Assembly: GCA_041164825.1 (NCBI GenBank)
Contig: JBEAOO010000032.1
Location: forward strand, 1-25,448
Origin: JBEAOO01 sp041164825
GTDB lineage: Bacteria; Pseudomonadota; Gammaproteobacteria; Burkholderiales; Burkholderiaceae_C
Length of the DNA: 25,448 nucleotides
Direction of reading: 5' to 3'
Under the pieces are notes generated by a model that was not told the origin of the DNA, ran no database searches, and worked only from the letters and a program-made list of their open reading frames with translations. The translations under genes and the position numbers were made by a program. The first letter of the stretch is position 1; each line of letters begins with the position of its first letter. This document shows, in pieces, positions 15,413-23,191 of this stretch.

Positions 15413-18400
15413 ATGCGCTTGAACCTCCCCGATCGGCCCGCCCTGCGGCTGGGCGCCAGCGAGACCGCCGTGGCCGTGCGACCGGTGCTGGCGGGCCGGG
15501 TCGATGCCGGTGCCCAGCGCCGCATGAACCCCTTTGCCGGCCGCGCGCTCACCGCACCGCTGCTGACGGCCGAACAAAACCACCGCAGCCTGCACATCGC
15601 GCTGCTGCACCGCGCGCTGAGCGCCGGCGTGGTGGAGGGGTTGGGGCTGGGCTTTGACGACGCGCAACTGGCGCCGGCCAGCAGCGCCGATGCCCCCCCG
15701 CCCTTGGCACTCGACACCACCACGCCGCGTTGGATGACGCTGGAAGCGGGCCTCGCCTTGTGCGCCAACGGCGAAGACGCCGTGGTGCCGCAAGCCTTGC
15801 GCTTTGACGCGCTGGATTTGCCCCTGCGTGCCCCGGCCTGGATGCTGGACGGCACACCCGCGCCCACGCGCCAGCCCGAGGCCGACGGCCGCGAGTTGGA
15901 TGCGCGCGCGCTCGGCCTCACCTTGCGCCAAGCGCTCGCCGCCGGCCGTGCGCTGCCGCGTGCGGGCTTTGTGGTGCTGGAGCCGGTGGAGCACTGGCAG
16001 GTGGCCGGCGCCGACCCGCTGGACCAGTGCGAGCGCGACCTCGATGCCGAAGCGTTTGAGGACCAACAACGGGTGGACGCCGCACGCTTGGTGTTCTACC
16101 CCTGGCCGGACGAATGGCTGCCGCTGTGGGCGCCCGATGGCCGCTGGCGCAACCGCCTGGCGCACGCGCTGTTTGCGCGCGAGGCCATGCTGGCCGCGCA
16201 CACGGCCCTGCCCTGGTGGGCCACCGGCGTGCCGCTGGCGCTGCTGGGCTTCAACGCCGCGTGGCAGCCGCTGTTTGCCGACCGCGCGGCGGTGGTGCGC
16301 AGTGGTGGGCGGCCGATCGCGCGCGCGCCGCTGGCCGGCTTGGGTGGCGGCAACCGTTTTCTCTGGCAAGCGCGCATCGAGCAACTCACCGAACACCTGA
16401 GCGAGGCCGCGTTGCGAGGCGCCGACACGCCCGCACTCGGCGCGCAGATCGCCACCCTGCCGCCCGCCGGCCTGCTGCCGATCGACGCGGTGCAGCCGCG
16501 CCAACGCCTGAACCACTTCTTCCCGCCCACCTTCGACCTGGTGGCCGCCCCCGTGCCGCTGGAGCAGCTCGACCTGCTGCTCGAACACGCCGCACCCTTG
16601 GCCCCATTGCAAACCGCGGCGCGCGAGCGTGTGGCCGTGTATGTGCCCGTGCCGCAGGCGGTGTTCGAGCCCGACCTGCTGGTGATCGAGCAGCCCGACC
16701 CCACGGGTGAAATCGCCTCCACGCTGAACCGCTTTGTCGACACGCGCAGCGACTGGCTGCGCCGGCGCCAGAACCTGCGCGAGAAGCAGTTCTTGTTCGA
16801 GCAGATCCTGCGTGGCCGCTCCGGCGCTTCGCCCGTGCCCTCGCTGGCCGACGACCCGCTGCGCCTGGAAGACGAAACCGCCCAGCCCGCCGTGCCCGCA
16901 CCCACTGGCCTGCTGCACCGCTCGGCGCTGGCCCAGGGCATGCACCAGCATGTGCTCGACAACGCCAACCCGCCGCTCACCGTGCCGGCCGGCGCCACGC
17001 TCTATGCCTGGGCGCTGATCGACCGCGAGCACCCACCGGAGCAGTTGATGCTGCAGTGGTTCAACAACGGGTGGGAGCACCGCGCGTTTTGGGGCGCCGA
17101 CCGCATTGCCTGGGGCCAAGCGGGCAGCGCCTCGCGCCTGCAAGTGAGCACGCAACTGCCCGAGCCCGGCGTGTGGACGCGGCTGACGGTGAACGCCGAC
17201 AGCGTGGGCCTGGGCAATACCGACATCAGCGGCATCGCCTTCACGCTGCATGGCGGGCGCGCCTGTTTTGGCCCGGCCGGTGTGCTGAATGCCAATGGTG
17301 AACAAGCCTGGTTGACCGACGCGCTGCTCAAGGCCTCGCGCTTGAGTGGCGCGGGTGAAGGCTGGAACGTGCTGAGCGCGCTGGACGCCGATGCGCCTTT
17401 TGAAGACGCGTTTGGCACCAGCACGATGAACGGCCAGCGTGTGCCCGACGCGCTGCTGCCGCTGCTGATCGACAACGACTTCCTGACGCTGAAGGTGGTG
17501 CCGCCCGGCGCCGACCGCGACGCCACGCAGACGGTGGCTCAGCGCGTGAGCCAGCAAGGGCTGATCGCGACACTCGACGAAGTGGCCGCGCGCATCAACG
17601 AGGCCGACGACGCGGTGAACCTGGGCTACCTGCGGGTGCAGACCGATTTGTACCGGCTGCGCCAATCGGTGCTGAAACAAAGCCAGGCCTCGCGCTTTGC
17701 GGTGTCGCCCGCGCTGACGCAGATTGCCGACCTCGACAACGCCAGCGCCACACGCGATCAACTCGCCGGCTTCTACCAAGACGTGAAAGCGCAGCAGGTG
17801 CCGGCGCGCGCCACGGTGCCGGTGTTCACGCCCAAGCGCACGGTGGTCGCTGGCGCGGTGGACGTGCCGCGGGCGACGGTGAATGCCGCGCTGCTCAATG
17901 CCAATGTGGTCAACGCCGTGGCGGCGGCCAATGCCGGCCTGGCCTTCAACACCCGCGCGCTCGACACCAACGCCTTCGCGCTCAACAGCAGTGCTTCCGG
18001 CGCGCGCGCCGCCGCCTTGGCCGGGGCCACGGGCGGCGCCACCACCAGCACCGTCACCGATGCCGATGCGCTGAGCGGCAAGGCCGAGGTGCGCACCACC
18101 TCGATCGCCTCGCGCATGGAGCGCCCGCGCTCGGTGGAGGCCAAGGACTTCACGGTGGCCACGCGCATGGGCATCGCCAGCACGCTGGGCGCGCTGGGCC
18201 TGGACATGGACGAGCTGCCGGTGCACGGCGTGGCCGAGGCCGGCGTGTTCGAGGACGGCACCGGCCAGCCCAAGCGCGGCGCCGCGCTGGGCCTGGCGGC
18301 GCTGCGCAAGAGTGGGTATGCCGCACTCGGCAGCGACCCGGACCCGCGCAGCGACAAGGTCGACGAAGCCGGCTTCTTTTTGAGCGGGGTCGACCTCTCG

Positions 18401-19738
18401 GACTTCAGCGTCGCGCTGCTGCGCCACACCGAAGGCCGCGTGGCCCGCTACCGCACGCTGCTCACGCGTTTGCAAGCGCTGCGCAGCACGCTGGACAACG
18501 CCAACGCCGGCATCAACCAGCGCCTGGGCGTGTTGAGCCGCGAGCTGCTGGAAGCACGCCAAGACGTGGCCACCGCGCGCGCGCTGATGGCCGAAGAGGT
18601 GGCGCGCGCCCAAGCGCTGAACGCCCGGCGCGACCAATTGATCGCCGAGCATGTGCAGTTTTTGGCCTATGCCCGGCCGCGCGTGCTGCAGCCGTTGGCC
18701 ACGCTGCCGATGCAGGCGCTCGCCTCGTCGCTGGAGCCCGATGCGGTGCCGGCTTGCCTGGCCGACCACGGTGAGCCGCCCGACGATGTGCGGGCGATGC
18801 TGGCGGTGTTGCGGCAAGCGCCGCTGGGCTGGTTCCCCGACATCCGCCGCCACCTGGTGCTGCTCGACCAGCCGCTGCTGGCCGACCGCTTCATTGCCAC
18901 GCTGCGGCCGCTGACGGCGCTGGCCGCGGTGTCTGCGGTGAGCGCGGCGTCCGCAGCGAGCACCCTCGCTAGCACCTTCGCTAGCACCCAAGCCATCACC
19001 CAGGCCGCCGCGCAAAGCCACAGCAGCAGCGTGCTGCAGGTGCGCGCCAGTTTGTTGCCCGGCCTGCAGGCCGCGTTGAGCAGCCACACGCCGCTGCAAA
19101 CCCAGCTCTCGCGCATCGCCGAGGTGGCCTCGGTGGCCGACCTGATGGGCACGCTGCAGGCCCACAGCGAGCTGCAACGCCGCAGCAACCAGACCTTGGC
19201 GCAGATCGAGGCCGTGGCGAGCTGCCTGCACGCGCGGCTCTCGGGCGTGCGTGCGGCGCTGCGGCTGCAGTGGGCCGAGCAGTTTGGCCAGTTCGACACC
19301 GTGGGCGACCTGGGCGACTTGAGCGGGCTGCCGCGCTTTGGCGAGCTGGCGCGTGACGACCGCGAGGACATCAGCGCCTTGGCCCGCTGGCTGCGCGCGC
19401 GCGCCGAAGCCAGCAACCCGCGCGCCGTGGCGCTGCTGCGCGACCTGGTGCGCGTGTGCTTGCTGGCTGCCGCGCACGCGCCCAGCAACCAGCTCATCAC
19501 CGGCCGGCTGCTGCGCCCGCTGCCGCTGTTCCCGGGCATCCGGTTCGATGTGCTGCCCAGCGTGCTCGGCCAAGTGCGGCTGGGCATGACGGCCCATGTG
19601 TTTGAGGCCGGCGTGTTGACGGCGCGCGCCGTGGTGGACGACCTGGGCGCCGGCCAGGCCATGCTGCGCGTCACCCACACGCCCACGGCCGGCGTGCTGC
19701 CCAGCGCAGCCGCGGTGGTGCATTTCGTCAACCTCTGA
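15413..19738 (+). CDS. Giant fibre/host-contact candidate C with embedded jelly-roll-like domain
   Basis: This is the largest gene here (1441 residues). The shared module is at 36-80 (RRMNPFAGRALTAPLLTAEQ, then HRALSAGVVEGL). The block shared with the preceding gene is at about 349-416 (LPPAGLLPIDAV, HFFPPTFD, VAVYVPVP). A distinct domain at about 513-630 contains LYAWALIDREHPPEQLMLQW, then WEHRAFWGADRIAWG, and IAFTLHGGRACF. It resembles a jelly-roll, possibly carbohydrate-binding, domain that I recall from unrelated large bacterial proteins. Residues about 1009-1088 form a long amphipathic Leu/Arg/Glu helix, probably coiled coil. A Ser/Ala/Thr stretch lies near 1172-1206, and a beta-rich end with VRLGMTAHVF closes the chain. 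GGAG at 15403-15406 precedes the ATG. Target recognition is an inference; no toxin motif is seen. Confidence 0.82.
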   Translation: MRLNLPDRPALRLGASETAVAVRPVLAGRVDAGAQRRMNPFAGRALTAPLLTAEQNHRSLHIALLHRALSAGVVEGLGLGFDDAQLAPASSADAPPPLALDTTTPRWMTLEAGLALCANGEDAVVPQALRFDALDLPLRAPAWMLDGTPAPTRQPEADGRELDARALGLTLRQALAAGRALPRAGFVVLEPVEHWQVAGADPLDQCERDLDAEAFEDQQRVDAARLVFYPWPDEWLPLWAPDGRWRNRLAHALFAREAMLAAHTALPWWATGVPLALLGFNAAWQPLFADRAAVVRSGGRPIARAPLAGLGGGNRFLWQARIEQLTEHLSEAALRGADTPALGAQIATLPPAGLLPIDAVQPRQRLNHFFPPTFDLVAAPVPLEQLDLLLEHAAPLAPLQTAARERVAVYVPVPQAVFEPDLLVIEQPDPTGEIASTLNRFVDTRSDWLRRRQNLREKQFLFEQILRGRSGASPVPSLADDPLRLEDETAQPAVPAPTGLLHRSALAQGMHQHVLDNANPPLTVPAGATLYAWALIDREHPPEQLMLQWFNNGWEHRAFWGADRIAWGQAGSASRLQVSTQLPEPGVWTRLTVNADSVGLGNTDISGIAFTLHGGRACFGPAGVLNANGEQAWLTDALLKASRLSGAGEGWNVLSALDADAPFEDAFGTSTMNGQRVPDALLPLLIDNDFLTLKVVPPGADRDATQTVAQRVSQQGLIATLDEVAARINEADDAVNLGYLRVQTDLYRLRQSVLKQSQASRFAVSPALTQIADLDNASATRDQLAGFYQDVKAQQVPARATVPVFTPKRTVVAGAVDVPRATVNAALLNANVVNAVAAANAGLAFNTRALDTNAFALNSSASGARAAALAGATGGATTSTVTDADALSGKAEVRTTSIASRMERPRSVEAKDFTVATRMGIASTLGALGLDMDELPVHGVAEAGVFEDGTGQPKRGAALGLAALRKSGYAALGSDPDPRSDKVDEAGFFLSGVDLSDFSVALLRHTEGRVARYRTLLTRLQALRSTLDNANAGINQRLGVLSRELLEARQDVATARALMAEEVARAQALNARRDQLIAEHVQFLAYARPRVLQPLATLPMQALASSLEPDAVPACLADHGEPPDDVRAMLAVLRQAPLGWFPDIRRHLVLLDQPLLADRFIATLRPLTALAAVSAVSAASAASTLASTFASTQAITQAAAQSHSSSVLQVRASLLPGLQAALSSHTPLQTQLSRIAEVASVADLMGTLQAHSELQRRSNQTLAQIEAVASCLHARLSGVRAALRLQWAEQFGQFDTVGDLGDLSGLPRFGELARDDREDISALARWLRARAEASNPRAVALLRDLVRVCLLAAAHAPSNQLITGRLLRPLPLFPGIRFDVLPSVLGQVRLGMTAHVFEAGVLTARAVVDDLGAGQAMLRVTHTPTAGVLPSAAAVVHFVNL
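18959..18994 (+). repeat. Three 12-base units encoding STxA
   Basis: Three tandem in-frame units encode STLA, STFA and STQA. The last two have near-identical DNA containing GCTAGCACC. The unit uses GCT codons, which are uncommon in this strongly GC3-biased region. It sits in the low-complexity Ser/Ala/Thr stretch of the 1441-residue protein and probably forms a flexible or helical linker. Confidence 0.75.
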
Positions 19739-19760
19739 GCGCCCACCTGCGGAGCCCCCC

Positions 19761-21107
19761 ATGACCGCTGCTGCCGCTGACGACAACCTGCGTGTGCAGA
19801 CACTGCAACTGCCCGCCCGCGACGCTGCCCAGCTGCTACCGCGGGTGGAAGACGCGCTGCGCACCGCCAGCCGGCCGGCGGCCCTGGCGCAGCACTGGGT
19901 GCTGGTGAAGCACCTGCAGCTGCACGCACCGCGTGGCGCCAGCGCACACCACTTGTCGCACCAACTGAGCGGCGCCTGGCACGAGGTGTTGGCCCGCGCC
20001 CGGCCGCTGGCCGACGCCACCGACGGCGACGAGGTGGTGTGGGCGACCGACGAAGCCAGCGCGCGCGTGCAGCTGCTGGCGCGCTGGATGGACGAGCTGC
20101 CGTGCAGCGACTGGTTTTGGCGGCCGGTGGCGCGCACCGCCGGCCTGCACAGCGCGCTGCGGCCCAGAGACGACGTCGCCCGTGCGCACGCCATCGTGGC
20201 CTTGCTCACGGCGCCCATCGGGCGAGCCGGCGGTGAGGCAATGCGCACACACGGTGAGGGCGCGACGGCGACCGACTGGTGGCCCGATGCCGCCGCGCTG
20301 TTCACCCCGCCCCCGCACTGGCGCCTCGCCGCGCAGGTGGACCAGCGCTTGCCCGCGACGCAGCAAGTGGCGTGGCTCGACGCGCTTTACGCCAGCGGCG
20401 GCGCGCCTGCGATGCCCGCCGCCGTGCCGCCGCTGCAGCAGGCCGGCGCCGCCCCCCAGCCAGCGCATCGCGCCCTCAGCGCGGCCGAACCGGTGTCCAC
20501 AGCCTCGCGGGGCGCCGCCGCTGCCCCACGGCGCGCAGCCACCAGCGACGCTGCGCCCGGCGTGCCACACCCACCGACGTCTGACCGCGAGAACGCCCCC
20601 ACCCCGCTCAGTGCCAGCTCGCCGCGCCACCACACCCACACCCACATCGCCACGCTGCACGGCCAGCCCAGCGCCTGGGCGGGCCTGTGGCTGATGCTGC
20701 CGCTGCTGCGCAGGAGCAGGCTCAGCGGCGACCACGCCGAAGCCGCGCACACGCGGGCCCTGGCCCTGGCCTTGATGCAACGCGCCGCCGAGCGCTGGGG
20801 GCTCGACCCACTGTGCCGCGACTGGATCAGCGGCCACCGGCCACAGGCTCATCCACTGAGCCAGCCACTGAGCGCGGGCGAGATCGACCGCGCCTGGCAC
20901 ACCGCCCGGCGGCACACCCTGCAGCACGCCCGCCTGCCGCTGCAGCGCCTGCTGCACCGCCCCGGCCAGGTGTGGCTGGCGCCGCACCGGGTGGACGTGC
21001 AGTTCCCGCTGCGCAGCGCCCACATCGGCATCCGCCGCGCCGGGCTCGACATCGACCCGGGCTACCTGCCGTGGCTCGACACCGTGGTTCACTTTCACTA
21101 CGTCTGA
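19761..21107 (+). CDS. Two-domain eCIS-associated protein of unknown function
   Basis: This 448-residue protein has an N-terminal domain (about 1-212), a Pro/Ala/Ser-rich linker (about 214-293), and a C-terminal domain (294-448). The linker ends in a His-rich HHTHTH run. The C-terminal domain begins with AGLWLMLPLLRRSRL, a pattern I associate with uncharacterised proteins next to the ATPase in eCIS loci. It ends in a beta-rich HRVDVQFPLRSAHIGIRRAG segment and a characteristic DPGYLPWLDTVVHFHYV tail. No catalytic motif, signal peptide or transmembrane helix is clear. GGAG at 19751-19754 precedes the ATG. Its gene lies 15 bases before the ATPase start, so a shared assembly role is plausible but not shown. 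Confidence 0.75.
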   Translation: MTAAAADDNLRVQTLQLPARDAAQLLPRVEDALRTASRPAALAQHWVLVKHLQLHAPRGASAHHLSHQLSGAWHEVLARARPLADATDGDEVVWATDEASARVQLLARWMDELPCSDWFWRPVARTAGLHSALRPRDDVARAHAIVALLTAPIGRAGGEAMRTHGEGATATDWWPDAAALFTPPPHWRLAAQVDQRLPATQQVAWLDALYASGGAPAMPAAVPPLQQAGAAPQPAHRALSAAEPVSTASRGAAAAPRRAATSDAAPGVPHPPTSDRENAPTPLSASSPRHHTHTHIATLHGQPSAWAGLWLMLPLLRRSRLSGDHAEAAHTRALALALMQRAAERWGLDPLCRDWISGHRPQAHPLSQPLSAGEIDRAWHTARRHTLQHARLPLQRLLHRPGQVWLAPHRVDVQFPLRSAHIGIRRAGLDIDPGYLPWLDTVVHFHYV

Positions 21108-21122
21108 GTAGACGTGACCACC

Positions 21123-23108
21123 ATGCCGCACGATGCCCACCTGCCCTTGCCCTTGCGCCTGCGCGCCCTGGCCCTGGCGGCCCTGGGCGGTGTGCTGGTG
21201 GCCGAGGGCGAAGCCAACAACGACCCGAGCAGCCCCGAGGCCCAGTTGCTGCACAGCGCCTGGGTGGCCGCCGGTGGCGCGCTGTGGACGCAGCAGGCCC
21301 GGCGCCTGAGCGCGCCGCCCGCGCACCCCCACGATGCCCCCTTGCTGCAAGCCGCCGCCAACCACGGCCTGACGCTGCTGGAGGTGCTGGCCATCACCCT
21401 GGCTGCGGCCGTAGAAGACGATCCGGTGGTGGGCCGCATGCTGAGCTGGTTGCAAGCCCCGCAAGGCGGCGCGCGGCCCACGCTGGCGCTGTTGGCGCGG
21501 GCGCTGCGGCCCTTGGCGCCCCAAGAGTCTGAAAGCGCCTTGCTCTACGCCCTGGCGCTGGGCCCGGCCGTGCGCGAAGGCTGGCTGCTGCTGGGCGACG
21601 ACGCGCAGCGCCCGCTGTGCGACCGCAGCGTGTGGGTGCCCGCCCCGGTGGCCGCGGCCCTGGCCGCCGGGCCGCACCTGCCGGCCCACTGGCCCGGCAG
21701 CGAGGCCCTGGCGCGCCAAGCCAGCGACGCGAGCGCACTGGCCCACTGGCCCGCACTGGGCGCGCAACTCGACGACTGGGCCGAGCGCCTGCAGCAAGCC
21801 GCCAGCCCCACGCTGGTGCTGCGCAGCGCCAGCGTGGCCGAAGCGCGCGCCGTGGCCAGCGCCTTGGCCGACCGCCTGGGCGCACCCGCCGCGCAATTTG
21901 CCGGCGCGCTGCCGGCCGGTGCCGAGGCCTGGCTGGCGCTCACGGGCCAGCTGCCGGTGCTGGCGCTCAGCATCGCCCCCGGCGAGGTGCACATGCTGGC
22001 GCCGCGCCCGGCCGGCAGCGGGCCGCTGCTGGTGTTGGCCGGGCTCGATGGTGGCGTGCACCGCGACGATGGGCCGGTGGCCGATTGGCGCATTCCACAA
22101 CCCAACCCGGCCGAGCGCGCCGCGCTGTGGCAGGCGCTGATGGGCGCGCAACACAGCCCCGCCACGGCCGACGCGGCGCAGCGGCATCGCACCGGCCTGG
22201 GCCCCTTGGCCGAGCACGTGCACCTCACCCGCCTGCTGGCCGCGGGCGCTGCGCCCGACGCCGCCACGGTGGCGCGCGCCGCCGCCATGGGCTCGGGCTG
22301 CCGCACGCTCGATGGCCTGGCGCTGGCCCTGCCCGAGCCCGTGCCCGAGGGCGCGCTGGTGCTTGGGCCCACCACCGCCGCGGAGTTGCAACGCGCCCTG
22401 CAGCGCTGCGCCCAACGCGAGCAGCTGCACACCGGCCTCGGCCACGCCGCCCGCACCCGCGCCAGCGACGGCGTGCGCCTGCTCTTCACCGGCGCCTCGG
22501 GCACCGGCAAGTCGCTGGCCGCGCAGTGGCTGGCCAGCCGCCTGGGCCTGCCGGTGCAGCGCGTGGACCTGGCCGCCACGATGAGCAAGTGGATCGGCGA
22601 GACCGAGAAAAACCTCTCCGCCCTGCTGGCCCGCGCCGAGCACGCCGACGTGGTGCTGCTGTTTGACGAGGCCGACGCGCTGTTTGGCAAACGCACCGAG
22701 GTGGCCAATGGCAACGACCGATTTGCCAACGCGCAAACCAATTTTTTGCTGCAACGCATCGAGAGCCACAGCGGCATCGTCGTGCTCACCAGCAACAGCC
22801 GCACGCGCTTTGACCCGGCTTTTGTGCGCCGGCTCGACTTCATCATCGACTTCCCCCCGCCCGACGCCCAGGCCCGCCGCGGCCTGTGGACGGCCCACCT
22901 GGGCGAGGCCGGCCACGCGCTCGACCCCGCCGACCTCAACCGCCTCGCCGCCGGCGCCGACCTGCCCGGCGGCCACATCCGCAACGCCGTGTTGGCCGCC
23001 CAGGCGCAAGCCCGCGCGTCGGCTCAGCCGCTGGCGTTCAACGACTTGGTGAGCGCGCTGCAAGCCGAGTACCGCAAGCTCGGGCGCACGGCGCCGGCGG
23101 CGTGGTGA
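21123..23108 (+). CDS. AAA+ ATPase of the eCIS (Afp15-like)
   Basis: The 661-residue product has a complete C-terminal AAA+ module. Walker A GASGTGKS is at 457-464, Walker B VVLLFDEAD at 510-518, sensor 1 TSN at 556-558, arginine-finger FVRRLDF at 567-573 and a sensor-2-like GGHIRN at 616-621. Upstream, about 228-340, lies a second AAA-like domain that has lost its P-loop: PTLVLRSAS stands where a Walker A would be, followed by LLVLAGLDGG and then PNPAERAALWQAL. eCIS ATPases of this type are thought to assist assembly or disassembly of the particle, not to power contraction. A GTG at 21114 is in frame three codons upstream; I chose the ATG at 21123, which is preceded by CACC. Confidence 0.95.
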   Translation: MPHDAHLPLPLRLRALALAALGGVLVAEGEANNDPSSPEAQLLHSAWVAAGGALWTQQARRLSAPPAHPHDAPLLQAAANHGLTLLEVLAITLAAAVEDDPVVGRMLSWLQAPQGGARPTLALLARALRPLAPQESESALLYALALGPAVREGWLLLGDDAQRPLCDRSVWVPAPVAAALAAGPHLPAHWPGSEALARQASDASALAHWPALGAQLDDWAERLQQAASPTLVLRSASVAEARAVASALADRLGAPAAQFAGALPAGAEAWLALTGQLPVLALSIAPGEVHMLAPRPAGSGPLLVLAGLDGGVHRDDGPVADWRIPQPNPAERAALWQALMGAQHSPATADAAQRHRTGLGPLAEHVHLTRLLAAGAAPDAATVARAAAMGSGCRTLDGLALALPEPVPEGALVLGPTTAAELQRALQRCAQREQLHTGLGHAARTRASDGVRLLFTGASGTGKSLAAQWLASRLGLPVQRVDLAATMSKWIGETEKNLSALLARAEHADVVLLFDEADALFGKRTEVANGNDRFANAQTNFLLQRIESHSGIVVLTSNSRTRFDPAFVRRLDFIIDFPPPDAQARRGLWTAHLGEAGHALDPADLNRLAAGADLPGGHIRNAVLAAQAQARASAQPLAFNDLVSALQAEYRKLGRTAPAAW

Positions 23109-23191
23109 GCCGGCCGCACACGGGCCCCTCAACGCGCCACGCATCTGCCATGCCCCCGCTCACCACGCGCCGCTGACTGGGAGACACCACC

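Noticed and set aside
15341..20305. Very long open frame on the minus strand (about 1650 codons)
   Set aside because: It lies antisense to the 1441-residue gene in GC-rich DNA where stop codons are rare. Its translation is Gln/Arg/Ala/His-rich with no domain, and the plus-strand genes have ribosome sites and homologous motifs.
23109..23191. Terminator or promoter in the 83-base gap before the last gene
   Set aside because: I saw no stem-loop followed by T residues and no -35/-10 pair. An eight-codon ATG frame at 23150 is not supported.
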